Shown here: in pieces, positions 26,967-35,545 of the stretch
Layout: every line of letters begins with the position of its first letter
Numbering within the stretch: position 1 is the stretch's first letter
DNA from: Bremerella cremea
GTDB taxonomy: Bacteria; Planctomycetota; Planctomycetia; Pirellulales; Pirellulaceae
Direction: 5' to 3'
Assembly (NCBI RefSeq): GCF_003335505.1
Contig: NZ_QPEX01000046.1
Location: 310,001-374,000 of the forward strand
Length of the DNA stretch: 64,000 bases
Made by a program: the position numbers and the translations under genes
Notes under the pieces: generated by a model
The model's database searches: none
What the model was told of the DNA's origin: nothing
Seen by the model: only the letters and a program-made list of their open reading frames with translations

Positions 26967-27476
26967 CTATTCGTGTCGGGTAAAGGTTTCGCCACTGAGC
27001 AGGACATCGCTAAGCCACGGTTGTGGAATCAACGAGGTGTCCCCATAACGGATCGAAGCTCGCACCATAAATAGCTGTCTTGGCTCGGCGTTCTCGAGTT
27101 CGATGTCCGGCATATTCTCAAAGTCTTCCAACGAAGAGGGTGGATCGCCCCCGGTGTCGAATTGACTTGCGTCTTTAACCTGAAAGCTAACCAAGCCGGT
27201 ATCGACTGCGCCTCCCATCCGATCGCGAGCATATTGCACCACTTCGGCGGTAGATGCACCGGTAGCCGAGCCCCAACGAGCCGCCGTGCGACAGGCATTC
27301 TTAATGACGTTGTTGATCATGATGGCATGGCCAAACTCGATGATCGCGAACACGAACATAAAGAAAACCGGCATCACGATCGCAGTTTCGACAATCGTTG
27401 CGCCGGTTCTCATGCCCCATCTATTGTTGGATTGGGGTGAAGATACCGAGCGCGATTTACGACGCTGTCGCCACAT
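26967..27476 (-). CDS. TadE-like pseudopilin-family protein
   Basis: 169 residues. A basic 25-residue leader precedes GATIVETAIVMPVFFMFVF, the TadE-type membrane helix with its conserved Glu. The downstream NACRTAARWGSATGAS segment is typical of the family. First gene of the TadE-TadE-TadG unit. Prepilin-like export to the cell surface is likely, but the assembly machinery is not in the window. Confidence 0.85.
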   Translation of the reverse strand: MWRQRRKSRSVSSPQSNNRWGMRTGATIVETAIVMPVFFMFVFAIIEFGHAIMINNVIKNACRTAARWGSATGASTAEVVQYARDRMGGAVDTGLVSFQVKDASQFDTGGDPPSSLEDFENMPDIELENAEPRQLFMVRASIRYGDTSLIPQPWLSDVLLSGETFTRHE

Positions 27477-27846
27477 GGCGATACCTCTTCTAAGTTGCGG
27501 AAATGTCCCCGCAGATAAGCCAATGAGATTAGGTTATGTTGCCTTAGCTCCGCTTCACCGAGTCGTGGCTTAATCGCAACGCATCAGTGGAAACGGATCT
27601 ACTGCTATCGAAAGCCTAGGTTACAAACGCGCAATGGGCGGGAGATTTTTTCCACTTTTGAGAGAAGTGGGGCGCGGGAAAGAAAGTTTCAAGTTGGCTT
27701 CGCGCAATAAATCGGGGCCCCAAGAGAACCCCGATGCTCACGGTGACGTGAGCATCGGAAATCGTGAAAAACAAGGCGGCGAAGACGCTGGCCCCCGTTT
27801 TTAGGTGAGTTTTACGGGACAAAACTCCCGCAGAGGTGGTCGCCGC
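27477..27846. other. Intergenic region with a strong hairpin
   Basis: 370 bases between the lipoprotein gene and the TadE operon, both on the minus strand. The main feature is a perfect 12-base stem with a 4-base loop (27731-27758). The remainder should contain the promoter of the TadE operon, but I could not identify one. A small ORF that crosses the hairpin is judged spurious. Confidence 0.5.
27731..27758 (-). terminator. Hairpin terminator after the lipoprotein gene
   Basis: Perfect 12-base stem ccgatgctcacg / cgtgagcatcgg around GTGA. On the minus strand it lies about 90 bases after the lipoprotein stop, with ggttctcttgg downstream; the T-run is poor. Confidence 0.55.
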
Positions 27847-28446
27847 TTACGGACCTTCTTGCTGGGCTACCGTATCAACCAACACCATGATCTTACCGGT
27901 ATCTTCGTTGTAGCCGTAAATTTCGTACCAACGTAGTTGAGCGAATTCGATCCGGTTTTCCCGCATCATTTTCATGAACTCTTCATAAGTTGGGTAACGA
28001 TCGTTCAACGCTCGGTAATTTTTAATCGCCGATTGCAAGCCGAGCGTGCTGGCCTGGGCCGCTAAGGTAAAGTAGCTCGAAGCGGCTCGGCTTAAGGGAT
28101 CGACTCCTTCAATATCGCCGTTCTTCCCTTCGATTCCTTCCTTCTTGAGCCACTCTTTGGCGTCAACCACCTTATCGGTCGTTTGGTGGATGACACCTTT
28201 CTTGGGCTTCGGTTCTGGGGCTGGCTCTACGACCGGGGGCTGACTCGCGGTTTCTTCGGCCATCGGTTGTCCTGGTTCACTTGGCGGTGCGGTGGCGGTT
28301 TCGCCAGACGAGCCCCCCTTAGGCGAAGCCGCATCAGCCGGGGCAGGGGAGCTGTCGGCCGTTTCCGGCGTGCTCAACGGCTGGATCGGCTCGGCACAGC
28401 CCATCACCAAAACGGACAAAGCAATACAAATAGCAAGACGCAACAT
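27847..28446 (-). CDS. Hypothetical lipoprotein
   Basis: 199 residues with a lipoprotein signal (CIALSVLVMGC, lipobox VMGC, Cys 17). A Pro/Ala/Ser/Glu-rich linker to about residue 80 leads to a small globular C-terminal domain (NYRALNDRYPTYEEFMKMM; RWYEIYGYNEDTGKIMVLV). The family is not recognised. It is transcribed away from the ECF sigma gene at 28745; whether it belongs to that regulon cannot be seen. Confidence 0.78.
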   Translation of the reverse strand: MLRLAICIALSVLVMGCAEPIQPLSTPETADSSPAPADAASPKGGSSGETATAPPSEPGQPMAEETASQPPVVEPAPEPKPKKGVIHQTTDKVVDAKEWLKKEGIEGKNGDIEGVDPLSRAASSYFTLAAQASTLGLQSAIKNYRALNDRYPTYEEFMKMMRENRIEFAQLRWYEIYGYNEDTGKIMVLVDTVAQQEGP

Positions 28447-28690
28447 GGGACAATCGCCTTGTGCGAGATGAGAGGTAAGAGCTTAAGACCTTCTTATCTT
28501 CATGCCTTTTCGTCCGGCTTGCAAGCGCACTGGGTTTCCGCCCGGCAGGAGAGAGCACCCAGCCGATAATTGCCGTCGTCTTGGCCTGGCTGACAACGTG
28601 CGTGTGCTGATCTTGGCATGTGCAGTATAAACGAAAACCTATTGACTGCCTTAACTTACGAAGAATGTATCGTTTTCTATCCTGTCGCGC

Positions 28691-28696
28691 TATAAT
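28691..28696 (+). promoter_or_regulatory. Possible -10 element of the ECF/partner operon
   Basis: A TATAAT hexamer 48 bases before the ECF sigma start codon, in the divergent region with the lipoprotein gene. No convincing -35 at 16-18 bases, so support is weak. Confidence 0.3.
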
Positions 28697-28744
28697 AAAA
28701 AGACGTTTCCCTCCTTCCTGAAATTGCCTCTCCGGCGCCTTGGC

Positions 28745-29377
28745 ATGGCTTCTGATAACTACGCATCTCACCAATCCCCTGCCGATCAAGCGACCGATGG
28801 CGAGATCTTGGCGGCTATGTTGGCGGGGGATGCGGATCAATACGGCACCATTGTCCGACGTTATCGCCGGGCTTTGCACAATTTGGCGTTCAGCTACCTG
28901 GGAGATGCCCAGTTAGCCGAAGACGCCGTGCAGGAAGCCTTCTTAAATAGCTTCCGCTGGCTGCACACGTACGACTCACGGTATAGTTTCCGCACGTGGC
29001 TCTGGCGAATCTTGCTGAACGTTTGCCATCGTCTCCGCGAGAAAGCCCAACGCCAGCCGGTTACCAGCACCACGCTTACCGCTGGGTCGACCCCCATGTC
29101 GCCGCAACTGCTCGACAGCGAAGTTCCCTGCGAGGCCCTTTCGCGTTTGATTCATAGCGAGCGTCGCGAGAGCGTTTTAAAACTACTGGACCAGCTCAGT
29201 CCGATTCAGGCCGAAGCGATCCGGCTTCGCTTTTTTGGCGAAATGAAATTTCAGGAAATCGCCGACGCGCAGGGAATTGGCCTGCCGGCAGCGAAGGCCC
29301 GCGTTCGCAATGGCTTGCTACAGATGGCTAAACTGATTCAGAACACTTGCCAAGAATTGGCCGAGGAACACACCTGA
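28745..29377 (+). CDS. ECF-type RNA polymerase sigma factor
   Basis: 210 residues. Region 2 is seen in AFLNSFRWLHTYDSRYSFRTWLWRILLNVCH and its preceding DAVQEAF; region 4 in LSPIQAEAIRLRFFGEMKF and the helix-turn-helix QEIADAQGIGLPAAKARV. ATG 28745 is preferred over TTG 28724. Its stop overlaps the start of the next gene by one base (TGATG), the usual layout of a sigma factor and its regulator. It directs transcription of an unknown regulon under control of the partner. Confidence 0.92.
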   Translation: MASDNYASHQSPADQATDGEILAAMLAGDADQYGTIVRRYRRALHNLAFSYLGDAQLAEDAVQEAFLNSFRWLHTYDSRYSFRTWLWRILLNVCHRLREKAQRQPVTSTTLTAGSTPMSPQLLDSEVPCEALSRLIHSERRESVLKLLDQLSPIQAEAIRLRFFGEMKFQEIADAQGIGLPAAKARVRNGLLQMAKLIQNTCQELAEEHT

Positions 29378-30087
29378 TGATTCAGTCTCATCATCTTCCA
29401 ACTTGTGACGACGTGTTCGACGTGCTGACTCGGGGCCCTTTCCCGACCGGGCAACACGACACCGATTTCCCGGTACAACGGCACTTAACGGTCTGTCATA
29501 GCTGTCGCGAGTTGGCGGAAGCATTGCGACCAGTGACGGCGGTGCTAGCCGAAGGGCAACAAGAGGTTTCTACGGAAGAAACTTCTCTGCCGGTCTTTTT
29601 GGCTGAAGCTCAAGCCCCTTGCAACTGCTGCGTGACTGACCAAGCTGAACAGAAAAGCACCGATCCCATCCGAGTACTGCGTGGCCCACTGATCGCGTTT
29701 GCCCTCTGCGTTATGGTCATGCTGGCTTTCACCAGTAACTGGCTAGGCGGTCAACACAAGCCGAACCCAACCCCAGTTTCCCCCAGTGGAACGTTAGTCG
29801 CGGATGTGCCAGCACCGAATTCCGGCTTGCTAGAAGCAGGTTTCTCGCTGGCGAACTGCTCGTTGCTGGCGGTCGACAATGTAAAAAAACCAGCAGCCAG
29901 CGTCGCCGAAAGCACTCCAGTCCAAACCGACGAGCACCTCAGCCAAAAGTTCTCGGCCGAGCAGTGCTGCAGCCAATGTCACCACGCAGGCCAAGCATCT
30001 CAGCCTGCGGCAAGCAATACGGTGACCTTAAAAGGAACCCAGATCATTGCGTTGGCCAGCCGCTGCCACTTATGCCACGGTCAATAA
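29377..30087 (+). CDS. Membrane anti-sigma-factor-like protein with C-terminal CxxCH motifs
   Basis: 236 residues, translationally coupled to the ECF sigma gene. The cytoplasmic N-terminus has a zinc-finger-like anti-sigma pattern RHLTVCHSC (H-x3-C-x2-C, about residues 36-44). One membrane helix follows (IAFALCVMVMLAF, about 105-125), then an extracytoplasmic part that ends in two CxxCH motifs: CSQCH near 198 and CHLCH near 231. These are the covalent heme-binding signature of c-type cytochromes. Position and N-terminus argue for an anti-sigma factor. The heme motifs suggest a redox or ligand-sensing tail, which is inference. The start overlaps the sigma stop, excluding the longer TTG frame. 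Confidence 0.8.
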   Translation: MIQSHHLPTCDDVFDVLTRGPFPTGQHDTDFPVQRHLTVCHSCRELAEALRPVTAVLAEGQQEVSTEETSLPVFLAEAQAPCNCCVTDQAEQKSTDPIRVLRGPLIAFALCVMVMLAFTSNWLGGQHKPNPTPVSPSGTLVADVPAPNSGLLEAGFSLANCSLLAVDNVKKPAASVAESTPVQTDEHLSQKFSAEQCCSQCHHAGQASQPAASNTVTLKGTQIIALASRCHLCHGQ

Positions 30088-30162
30088 TCGAACCGGCATC
30101 GTTATAGAAAACCAAAGCGGCTAAGCAAGCCGCCGAGGGTGAATCGCCAAACGAAGCTGCCG

Positions 30163-30423
30163 TTACGGAGCCGGGCGATAGGCAGGAGCAGGAACCGTCT
30201 TCATGCGACGAGCCAAGTAGCCCCACGAGGCTCCTCCGAGAACGCCGATCACCGAACCGGCCAATAGGCCGCCCGATTGCCAAACCAGGTTGCTGCCCAA
30301 CAAAATCGAAACCGCCGACCCAGCGGCGAGCCCTACACCAGCACCGATGTAAAAACCGAGTTGGATGGCTTCTTTACGGGCGTTAGACGAATTAGAAATC
30401 GAAGTTGAAGAAATATCGTTCAC
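30163..30423 (-). CDS. Small Gly-rich membrane protein
   Basis: 86 residues with two hydrophobic helices full of small residues (GFYIGAGVGLAAGSAVSILLG; GGLLAGSVIGVLGG), a glycine-zipper-like pattern, a polar Ser/Asn N-terminus and a Pro-rich tail. No family recognised. It points away from the heme-motif gene and ends 75 bases from it; the convergent ends share no obvious terminator. Confidence 0.65.
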   Translation of the reverse strand: MNDISSTSISNSSNARKEAIQLGFYIGAGVGLAAGSAVSILLGSNLVWQSGGLLAGSVIGVLGGASWGYLARRMKTVPAPAYRPAP

Positions 30424-30785
30424 GAAGAAGGGTTCGCCTAATCAACAAAGTCTGTTCCAAGAGAGCTGTGTAAATCGTCCTCGAAATCTAGCAGGTAGGC
30501 TAGTGGGGATCAAACCAGAAACAGGTTTTCAGACCCCATTTCTTGATAAGAAATAAGAAACAGGGAGATCTTTCTAGGAAACACGGCACGCTGAAACAAC
30601 CTATTTTACCGGTTAAATAACTTACGCAGGCTGCACGCACTGCTGGCAACAATAACCGCCACCGTTGTCTTTCTTACAAAGTTGGTCCGTACGTCACAGC
30701 TAGACCGGTGCTATCGTCACGTCTCGATTGAGCACCCAAGCCAGGCCCCAACTTGATGCCGTAGCAACCTTACCCGCTGCTCGGC
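30424..30785. other. Intergenic region
   Basis: About 360 AT-rich bases between the small membrane protein and the hybrid anti-sigma gene, both minus strand. It contains an imperfect inverted pair (ggggatcaaacc near 30506; ggttttcagacccc near 30524) but no ORF or clear promoter. Confidence 0.4.
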
Positions 30786-31805
30786 TTATTGATGAGATAA
30801 GTGAATGGGGTGAGCCATCCCATTGGCAACGACGGCATCGTCTTCGTTCACGCCAGCGGCGACTTCCCCTTTGTCGTTCAGGAAGTATTGTCGCAGGGAA
30901 GTAGGGATATCCTCGACGGCTAAGTACTCGACATGCCCGTCGTCGAACAAGATGTTGGCCCGCCCATCGGCGTGACCTTGCGGAACAATCTTGCCATCTT
31001 CCCACAAGACAACATCTGACGAGACCGGCAGGTTGCTTAGTCCTCGCATGGCCGGTGCTAGCAAGTTGCCGTTGACCATGCCTCCCATGTTGTAGTTGTA
31101 AACGCTGCTCAAGCTTTGTTGCAGCTTCTCAACCTCTTCCGGTGGCGCGTTTTCCAGCTGCGCAATGGTGGGGATTGGCTGCGTGTTGAGGTCGTTTTTG
31201 TTGACAGCACATTGAAGCGTATCGGCATGCTGAATGAGCCCGGCGTCCATCAACTTCGGCGCGTAGCTACCGGCCAACGAAAGTGGACCTTCTACGGAAA
31301 TTCCGGGGTAACGGTGGTCTGGGCTATTGGTGGCAAACTGTTGCAGCGCCAAGCTGACTTGGTGCAGATTGTTTTCGCATTGCATGCGGGTGGCCAACAA
31401 ACGGGAACTGGCCAGCGCAGGGAAGAAAATAGCGACGGCCGCCACACAAGCCCCGACCGCTACCAGCATATCCATAAAGGTAAAAGCCGTTCGCCCGCCA
31501 CCGATCGACTCGAACGCATCGCGTTGTTTGGGCTGGGGGGCATTACTGTCTTTTGGGGACGCGGTATCAAGAACCTCGGCAAATAAATGCGGATTATCCA
31601 AGACGGCACACGTTCGCGAAGCAAGCCCTACCGGAGGAGCAGCCTCGTCGAGACCATCGGCCAGTAAATCGAGGTGGCAACGTAGTTGATCTAATTCATC
31701 TGCGGCACGAGGGTCGTTCGCGATATGCTGTTCGACCAAGTCTCGCTCGTTTTCGTCTAAGGCTCCCATAAGGAAGCCTACCCAATGCTCACGCGTCATC
31801 GTCAT
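30786..31805 (-). CDS. Hybrid anti-sigma-like protein with pseudopilin/DUF1559-like module
   Basis: 339 residues, overlapping the upstream ECF sigma gene by 17 bases. The N-terminal 70 residues (MGALDENERDLVEQHIANDP) look like an anti-sigma/DUF3379-type cytoplasmic head. A membrane helix near residues 108-130 begins FTFMDMLVAVGA, strongly recalling the FT-x-x-E-x-LVVIAII prepilin-like helix of DUF1559 proteins. It is followed by RMQCENNLHQVSLALQQFA, the next conserved DUF1559 segment. Near 278-290 is HADGRANILFDDGHV, the H-x(9-10)-DG C-terminal signature of the same family. So it reads as an anti-sigma head joined to a surface-type module. Role as regulator of the adjacent sigma factor is inferred from overlap and topology. 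Confidence 0.8.
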   Translation of the reverse strand: MTMTREHWVGFLMGALDENERDLVEQHIANDPRAADELDQLRCHLDLLADGLDEAAPPVGLASRTCAVLDNPHLFAEVLDTASPKDSNAPQPKQRDAFESIGGGRTAFTFMDMLVAVGACVAAVAIFFPALASSRLLATRMQCENNLHQVSLALQQFATNSPDHRYPGISVEGPLSLAGSYAPKLMDAGLIQHADTLQCAVNKNDLNTQPIPTIAQLENAPPEEVEKLQQSLSSVYNYNMGGMVNGNLLAPAMRGLSNLPVSSDVVLWEDGKIVPQGHADGRANILFDDGHVEYLAVEDIPTSLRQYFLNDKGEVAAGVNEDDAVVANGMAHPIHLSHQ

Positions 31806-32448
31806 CAGTGGTATAAACTTGATTCCAGGCTTCGGTAAGTTTCTGCACGGCGGTGTGCAATCGGCTTTTGACCGTTCCGACCGGAATCCCCAAGATGTCT
31901 GCCGCTTCGCGGTACTTCAGACCTTGGTAATAAACCAACACAATGGCGGTTTTCAACGATTCCGGGAGTTCTTGAACTGCGTCGCGCATCACGCGTTGCC
32001 GTTCCATGTCGTCCATCTGCGACATCGGCCCTGCTTCGCTACTCACCAGCAAATCGACCAGGGAACCCGTTTCCTGATTCTCGCCCGATGTGCCGGCTCG
32101 ATCCAAACTGACCATCTTGTGGCGTTTGGTCTTGCGCTGTGCATCGATCGCCTGATTCGTGGCAATCGTGTACAGCCAGGGTCGGAAACGACGTCCTTCT
32201 TCAAAAGTATCGCACTTCAGATGCACTTGTAAAAATGCGGCCTGAAACACATCTTCCGCCATTTCTGGATCGCCCAGGTAACGACGCAAGTAGTTGTACA
32301 ACTCGCGTTCGTAACGCTGAACCAACCTGGCGAAGTACTCTCGGTTACCGGAATCTCGATACGCCAGCAGCAAGTCCTCATCGGACTTGGGTTGAACGAG
32401 CGAAGGATCCGAGTAACTCGACGTCATTTCAAGTGTGGCAGTTGTCAT
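31789..32448 (-). CDS. ECF-type RNA polymerase sigma factor
   Basis: 219 residues. Region 2: DVFQAAFLQVHLKCDTF and RFRPWLYTIATNQAID; region 4: LPESLKTAIVLVYYQGLKY with helix-turn-helix YREAADILGIPVGTVKSRL. Its 3' end overlaps the hybrid anti-sigma-like gene by 17 bases, which indicates translational coupling. ATG 32448 gives a short N-terminal extension before region 2. A typical planctomycete ECF factor; target genes are not visible. Confidence 0.92.
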   Translation of the reverse strand: MTTATLEMTSSYSDPSLVQPKSDEDLLLAYRDSGNREYFARLVQRYERELYNYLRRYLGDPEMAEDVFQAAFLQVHLKCDTFEEGRRFRPWLYTIATNQAIDAQRKTKRHKMVSLDRAGTSGENQETGSLVDLLVSSEAGPMSQMDDMERQRVMRDAVQELPESLKTAIVLVYYQGLKYREAADILGIPVGTVKSRLHTAVQKLTEAWNQVYTTDDDDA

Positions 32449-32689
32449 TTTCTACGAAGTATCCCAGCAATGGTTCGAAATCCGTTTCCTGTTGGGAGCG
32501 ATCTTTTTCAAATTCCTGCGTTACCAGGCTTGAACCAAGACCTTTCGACCATCGCCGCGATCCGTATTCTAGCACGCTTGTTCTCTGAGACAGAGACGAA
32601 CGTGGGAGATGGTCGAGAATTGACAGCCCCAAGACAGGCTCCTAAACTCGTTCTACCCATTATGCAACGCCCGTGCCGAAAGCAAGAAA

Positions 32690-34579
32690 ATGAATGAAAC
32701 CAAATACAAATGGGCCGTTGCAGGCGACGTTAACGCCTTCTTTGGCTTGATGTTAGATAACATCGCCGATCTTCTGCTAACCATTGGCTTGCTAGCAGCG
32801 GTCTTTAACTTTCCTACATCGTTTGCCATCGGACACATGGTCCCCGGGACGGCGTTGGGGGTACTGGTCGGCGACCTGATTTTCTTTTGGATGGCGCTGC
32901 GTCTGGCGAAAAGAACTGGACGTAACGATATAACTGCTATGCCTTTAGGTCTCGACACCCCGAGTACCTTTGGCATGGTGTTTTTCGTTTTAGGGCCATC
33001 GTTTGCCCTGGGAGTCGAACAATTACAAGGCTCTGGCTTGAGCCCGGAAGAGATTACAAGAGAAGCTGCTATCCGTACGTGGCACATTGGAATTTGGTCC
33101 ATTGTCATGTCCGGTTTTTTCAAAACTGCTTGCGCCTTCGGTTCTAGCTGGATTCGTAAAATCATCCCGCGTGCTGGCTTGCTAGGTTCGCTAGCGGCGA
33201 TCGCCTTGGTGCTGATTAGCTTCCTCCCCTTTGTCGAAGCGCTTCATTTTCCGATCGTTGGCATGACGGCCCTGTCGGTTATTCTGGTCACGCTGGTCGC
33301 GAGAATTGGCTTGCCGGCGAAAATCCCCGGGGCACTCGCTGCGTTGCTGGTCTCGGGCACCATTTACTATGCGATGTCAGGCCTGGGCGTCTTAGGGGGC
33401 ACGCCAGAAGGAATGAACTTCAATCCGACCGAAGCCTTGCTGCCGACCGATTGGCTGGCCGTCTTCCGCTTCGAGTGGATGAACTGGAAGACCTTCCAAG
33501 AGGCTGCGGTTTACTTGCCGATTGTGATCCCGTTTGCTTTGGCCACGGTCATTGGCGGGATCGACTGCGTTGAAAGTGCGGCAGCGGCCGGCGACGACTA
33601 CAACACCAATCGCATCATCGGGGCCGAAGCACTCGCCACCCTCGTGGCTGGCTTCTGCGGCGGTGTGATCCAAACAACGCCCTACATCGGCCATCCCGCT
33701 TACAAAGCGATGGGAGGTCGGGCTGCTTACACACTGGCGACCGCCTTGTTCGTCGGCGGGGCTGGCGTGCTAGGTTACTTTGGCTTTTTGTACTGGGCCA
33801 TCCCCAAGCCAACCGTCTTCCCGATCCTTGTCTTCATCGGGCTAGAGATCACCGCACAGAGCTTTAAAGCAACGCCCAAGCGACATTACCCGGCGGTTTC
33901 CATTGCCTGCATCCCGGCACTCGCGGCGTTGGTGTTGATCTACACCGGCGACCTGCAAGGGCAATACACCGGGCTATTCTTTCAAATGAAGCAGCAAGCC
34001 ACCGTTCAAGTGGAAAACGAACTCACCCAGTATCGCCAGGAACTTACCGCCTTGGCCGAAGCCGGGCACATCGACGAAGAAGCCCTAGCGAAGTTGACTC
34101 CACGGCTCGATAAGCTAACCGCAGGCTCTCAGGCCTTAGAAGCCAGCGTCGACCAACTGGGGCAGTACGCCCAGGGAAACATGGAAACGCCGCCTGACGA
34201 GCAAGGGCATTCGCACCCCAACGGCACAGCGATCAAATTGCAAACCCTGCAAATGCTGGCCGGCGGTTTCATTGTCACCAGCATGCTATGGGCAGCGATC
34301 CTGGCCTTCATCATCGATCGCCGTTTGTACCTGGCCGCGACCTTTAGCTTGGCGTGTGCAGCATGCAGCTTGTTTGGGGTAATTCACTCACCGTATCCCA
34401 GTGGTAAGCTGGTATTAGGTTGGAACGAACTGACCGACCTGCCCGCCGCCGCAGCAGGGCAGGGGCCCATCTACATGATGTGGGCTTACGTCAGCATGGC
34501 CGTCGTCCTGTTGGTTTGCGGTGCCTGGCAAGCCTCGAACCCCGATATTGTTTCCGAAGACCTTGCCGACAACGAATAG
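32690..34579 (+). CDS. NCS2-like (xanthine/uracil-type) permease
   Basis: 629 residues with about twelve hydrophobic helices. Motifs typical of nucleobase or sulfate-type transporters are GDVNAFFGLMLDNIADLLL, TAMPLGLDTPSTFGMVFF and GGVIQTTPYIGHPAYKAMGG. An unusual polar insertion of roughly 110 residues (about 430-540), rich in Glu/Gln and predicted helical, sits between the last helices. The substrate is unknown; purine or related nucleobase uptake is the family default. Single gene; the following methyltransferase is 88 bases downstream. Confidence 0.78.
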   Translation: MNETKYKWAVAGDVNAFFGLMLDNIADLLLTIGLLAAVFNFPTSFAIGHMVPGTALGVLVGDLIFFWMALRLAKRTGRNDITAMPLGLDTPSTFGMVFFVLGPSFALGVEQLQGSGLSPEEITREAAIRTWHIGIWSIVMSGFFKTACAFGSSWIRKIIPRAGLLGSLAAIALVLISFLPFVEALHFPIVGMTALSVILVTLVARIGLPAKIPGALAALLVSGTIYYAMSGLGVLGGTPEGMNFNPTEALLPTDWLAVFRFEWMNWKTFQEAAVYLPIVIPFALATVIGGIDCVESAAAAGDDYNTNRIIGAEALATLVAGFCGGVIQTTPYIGHPAYKAMGGRAAYTLATALFVGGAGVLGYFGFLYWAIPKPTVFPILVFIGLEITAQSFKATPKRHYPAVSIACIPALAALVLIYTGDLQGQYTGLFFQMKQQATVQVENELTQYRQELTALAEAGHIDEEALAKLTPRLDKLTAGSQALEASVDQLGQYAQGNMETPPDEQGHSHPNGTAIKLQTLQMLAGGFIVTSMLWAAILAFIIDRRLYLAATFSLACAACSLFGVIHSPYPSGKLVLGWNELTDLPAAAAGQGPIYMMWAYVSMAVVLLVCGAWQASNPDIVSEDLADNE

Positions 34580-34667
34580 GCAAAACTTCGGGAAGAGAGT
34601 CGAGCCCCTACAATCGAATTTTTCCTAGGCATCCTCCTGTCCCATCTACCTTAAAAGGTACCTCCCG

Positions 34668-35351
34668 ATGATCGAGCGAATTCTCGAACCCGAAGTCATG
34701 GACACGCCTCAGGAAGCGATGGACTACGACGACATGGACCACGCAGCGGTCAACGAGCTCTTTGTCGACGACCTGATCGCGTTTTTAGGGGTCGAACCGA
34801 ATCGCGAAGCCGAGATGATCGATATTCTCGATCTCGGAACCGGCACGGCCCGAATTCCGATTATCCTGGCCGATCGCATCCCGCAGTGCCGGATCATGGG
34901 GGCGGACGCCTCGATCGCAATGCTGGATGTCGCCCGGATCAACATCGACATCGCCGGTCTGTTAGACCGCATCCAACTGATGAAAGTCGACGCCAAGCAA
35001 ATCCACCACGAAGACGGCTTCTTCACTGGGGTTATGTCGAACAGCATTGTCCACCATATTCCCGAACCGTTGGCCGTCTTGCAGGAGAGCGTCCGCGTGG
35101 TCGAAGCTGGCGGGTGGCTCTTCTTCCGCGATCTGCTGCGACCTGATTCGCTCGATCAACTGAACCAATTGGTCGCAACCTATTGCGGTCAAGAGATCGA
35201 ATCATCGCGTAAAATGTTCGCCGATTCGTTGCACGCTTCTCTCTCTTTAGAAGAGATTCAAAACCTGGTTGTTTCGCTGGGATTTCCCGCAGAATCAGTA
35301 CAGCAAACATCCGACCGCCATTGGACATGGGCGGCCCGGAAGGCGACATAA
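34668..35351 (+). CDS. Class I SAM-dependent methyltransferase
   Basis: 227 residues with motif I ILDLGTGTARIPI (about 54), the acidic loop GADASIAMLDVAR, motif II VMSNSIVHHIPEP and motif III VEAGGWLFFRDL. This is a soluble UbiE-like methyltransferase; the acceptor is unknown. An AAAAGG Shine-Dalgarno sequence precedes ATG 34668. The frame begins with a His/Asp-rich leader (MDYDDMDHAAVNELFVDDL). Confidence 0.85.
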   Translation: MIERILEPEVMDTPQEAMDYDDMDHAAVNELFVDDLIAFLGVEPNREAEMIDILDLGTGTARIPIILADRIPQCRIMGADASIAMLDVARINIDIAGLLDRIQLMKVDAKQIHHEDGFFTGVMSNSIVHHIPEPLAVLQESVRVVEAGGWLFFRDLLRPDSLDQLNQLVATYCGQEIESSRKMFADSLHASLSLEEIQNLVVSLGFPAESVQQTSDRHWTWAARKAT

Positions 35352-35545
35352 TCGATACAGGCAGCAGCTTTGTCGGACGTGGCGAAAAACTTGCGTTTCT
35401 TAGGTGCCGCAACACTCGCCGGATCATTAGCCACAACTACTATGCACGTAGTAGTGCGCGGATTCGTCGATCATAGAACATGGGTTTCAGCGGGAAAGCC
35501 TGGGATGATCGTGCGACGACTCCTGGAAAAGATGAACTCGTAAAC

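Noticed and set aside
27616..27822. 68-codon minus-strand ORF
   Set aside because: Its middle is a terminator-like stem; composition and position argue against coding.
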